Positions 37,758-37,950 of a stretch of 37,950 bases of DNA are shown one piece after another. This stretch comes from a virus. Both the position numbers and the translations under genes were made by a program. The stretch covers positions 1-37,950 of the IMG/VR virus record IMGVR_UViG_3300028375_000004; one strand, 5' to 3'. The stretch's first letter is position 1. Each line of letters opens with the position of its first letter. The notes beneath the pieces were generated by a model, which was given only the letters and a program-made list of their open reading frames with translations, made no database searches and was not told the DNA's origin.

Positions 37758-37950
37758 TTATGATGCCCAATAATCAATCTGGACGCTAACACGCCAGTCG
37801 CTTTCATCGCGCATGGCCTGCATAATATTAGGTGCGTCCAGTACCGTGACCGCACCAGTATCGTCGGTGAGCCTAAGTGCCTTCGGAAAGTGCGCCGCTA
37901 TGTTGTCTGCAATTGTCTCGGCTGGTCCGCTGAACTGGTCTAGATCGGCA
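37758..37950 (-). CDS. Tail terminator-like protein (5' end cut by window edge)
   Basis: The last 63 codons of a leftward gene: DQFSGPAETIADNIAAHFPKAL, LTDDTGAVTVLDAP, MQAMRDESDWRVSVQIDYWAS. The 'fpgp...i...ia.hFP..lrl.......tv.dap....a.....wr..v.i.y' pattern recalls phage tail terminator or completion proteins that cap the tail before head joining. Position just before the tail tube genes supports this. The N-terminus is outside the window. Confidence 0.6.
   Translation of the reverse strand, partial: ADLDQFSGPAETIADNIAAHFPKALRLTDDTGAVTVLDAPNIMQAMRDESDWRVSVQIDYWAS

Noticed and set aside
1-37950. CRISPR array, insertion sequence, integrase or att site
   Set aside because: No regularly spaced direct repeats, no transposase or recombinase motifs and no long terminal repeats were seen.

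Overview
This window is most of the genome of a tailed phage, probably a long-tailed siphovirus infecting an alphaproteobacterium of the Rhodobacter/Roseobacter type. The host assignment rests on GapR (DUF2312), the ERF, DUF1376 and coiled-coil replication set, and a CCUCCUCCC-motif small RNA, all typical of that group. I see no integrase, CI-like repressor, excisionase or partition gene, and no bacterial housekeeping genes. That favours a lytic phage, or a lineage whose lysogeny genes lie outside the window.

Layout. 1-5644, all leftward, is the packaging and head module: terS-like, large terminase, portal, scaffold, major capsid protein, a small LEM/HeH-like protein, an HslV/proteasome-like peptidase and a head-tail connector cut by the left edge. 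5645-6042 is a hairpin-rich gap upstream of terS. 6043-13518 (leftward) holds small unknowns, an adenine/cytosine-N4-type methyltransferase overlapping a SNF2-type helicase, an HD hydrolase, SSB, GapR, a helicase-loader-like protein and a DUF1376 O-like initiator. 13519-13693 carries a candidate small RNA on the plus strand. 13694-17998 (leftward) is the recombination operon: nucleases, a NinB-like protein, an ERF annealing protein, a cytosine-methyltransferase-like protein and, as its first gene, a 49-residue ribbon-helix-helix protein. 18001-18113 is a divergent control region with two GTATATAC palindromes. 18114-22894 (rightward) is a run of about 17 small, mostly overlapping early or accessory genes. 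22905-37950 (leftward, apart from one plus-strand lipoprotein gene) is the tail and lysis module: tail terminator end, tail tube, frameshifted tail chaperones, a 1621-residue tape measure, tail tip and fibre proteins, endolysin, holin, nested spanins, and a 692-residue fibre with an SGNH esterase domain.

The genes fit one programme. The control region at 18 kb drives early genes both ways. The leftward arm supplies recombination (ERF, NinB, nucleases) and replication initiation (DUF1376 protein, helicase loader, SSB, GapR) that would use the host replisome, because no phage polymerase or primase is visible. Structural genes then build an HK97-fold head and a long tail, and lysis uses holin, endolysin and a two-component spanin. 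Four-base ATGA stop/start overlaps join most neighbours, so translation is probably coupled along long messages.

The two window edges lie in the same leftward head-tail joining region. The left edge cuts a connector gene and the right edge a tail terminator gene. The window is therefore best read as a circularly permuted genome opened in the neck genes, with perhaps a kilobase or so missing.
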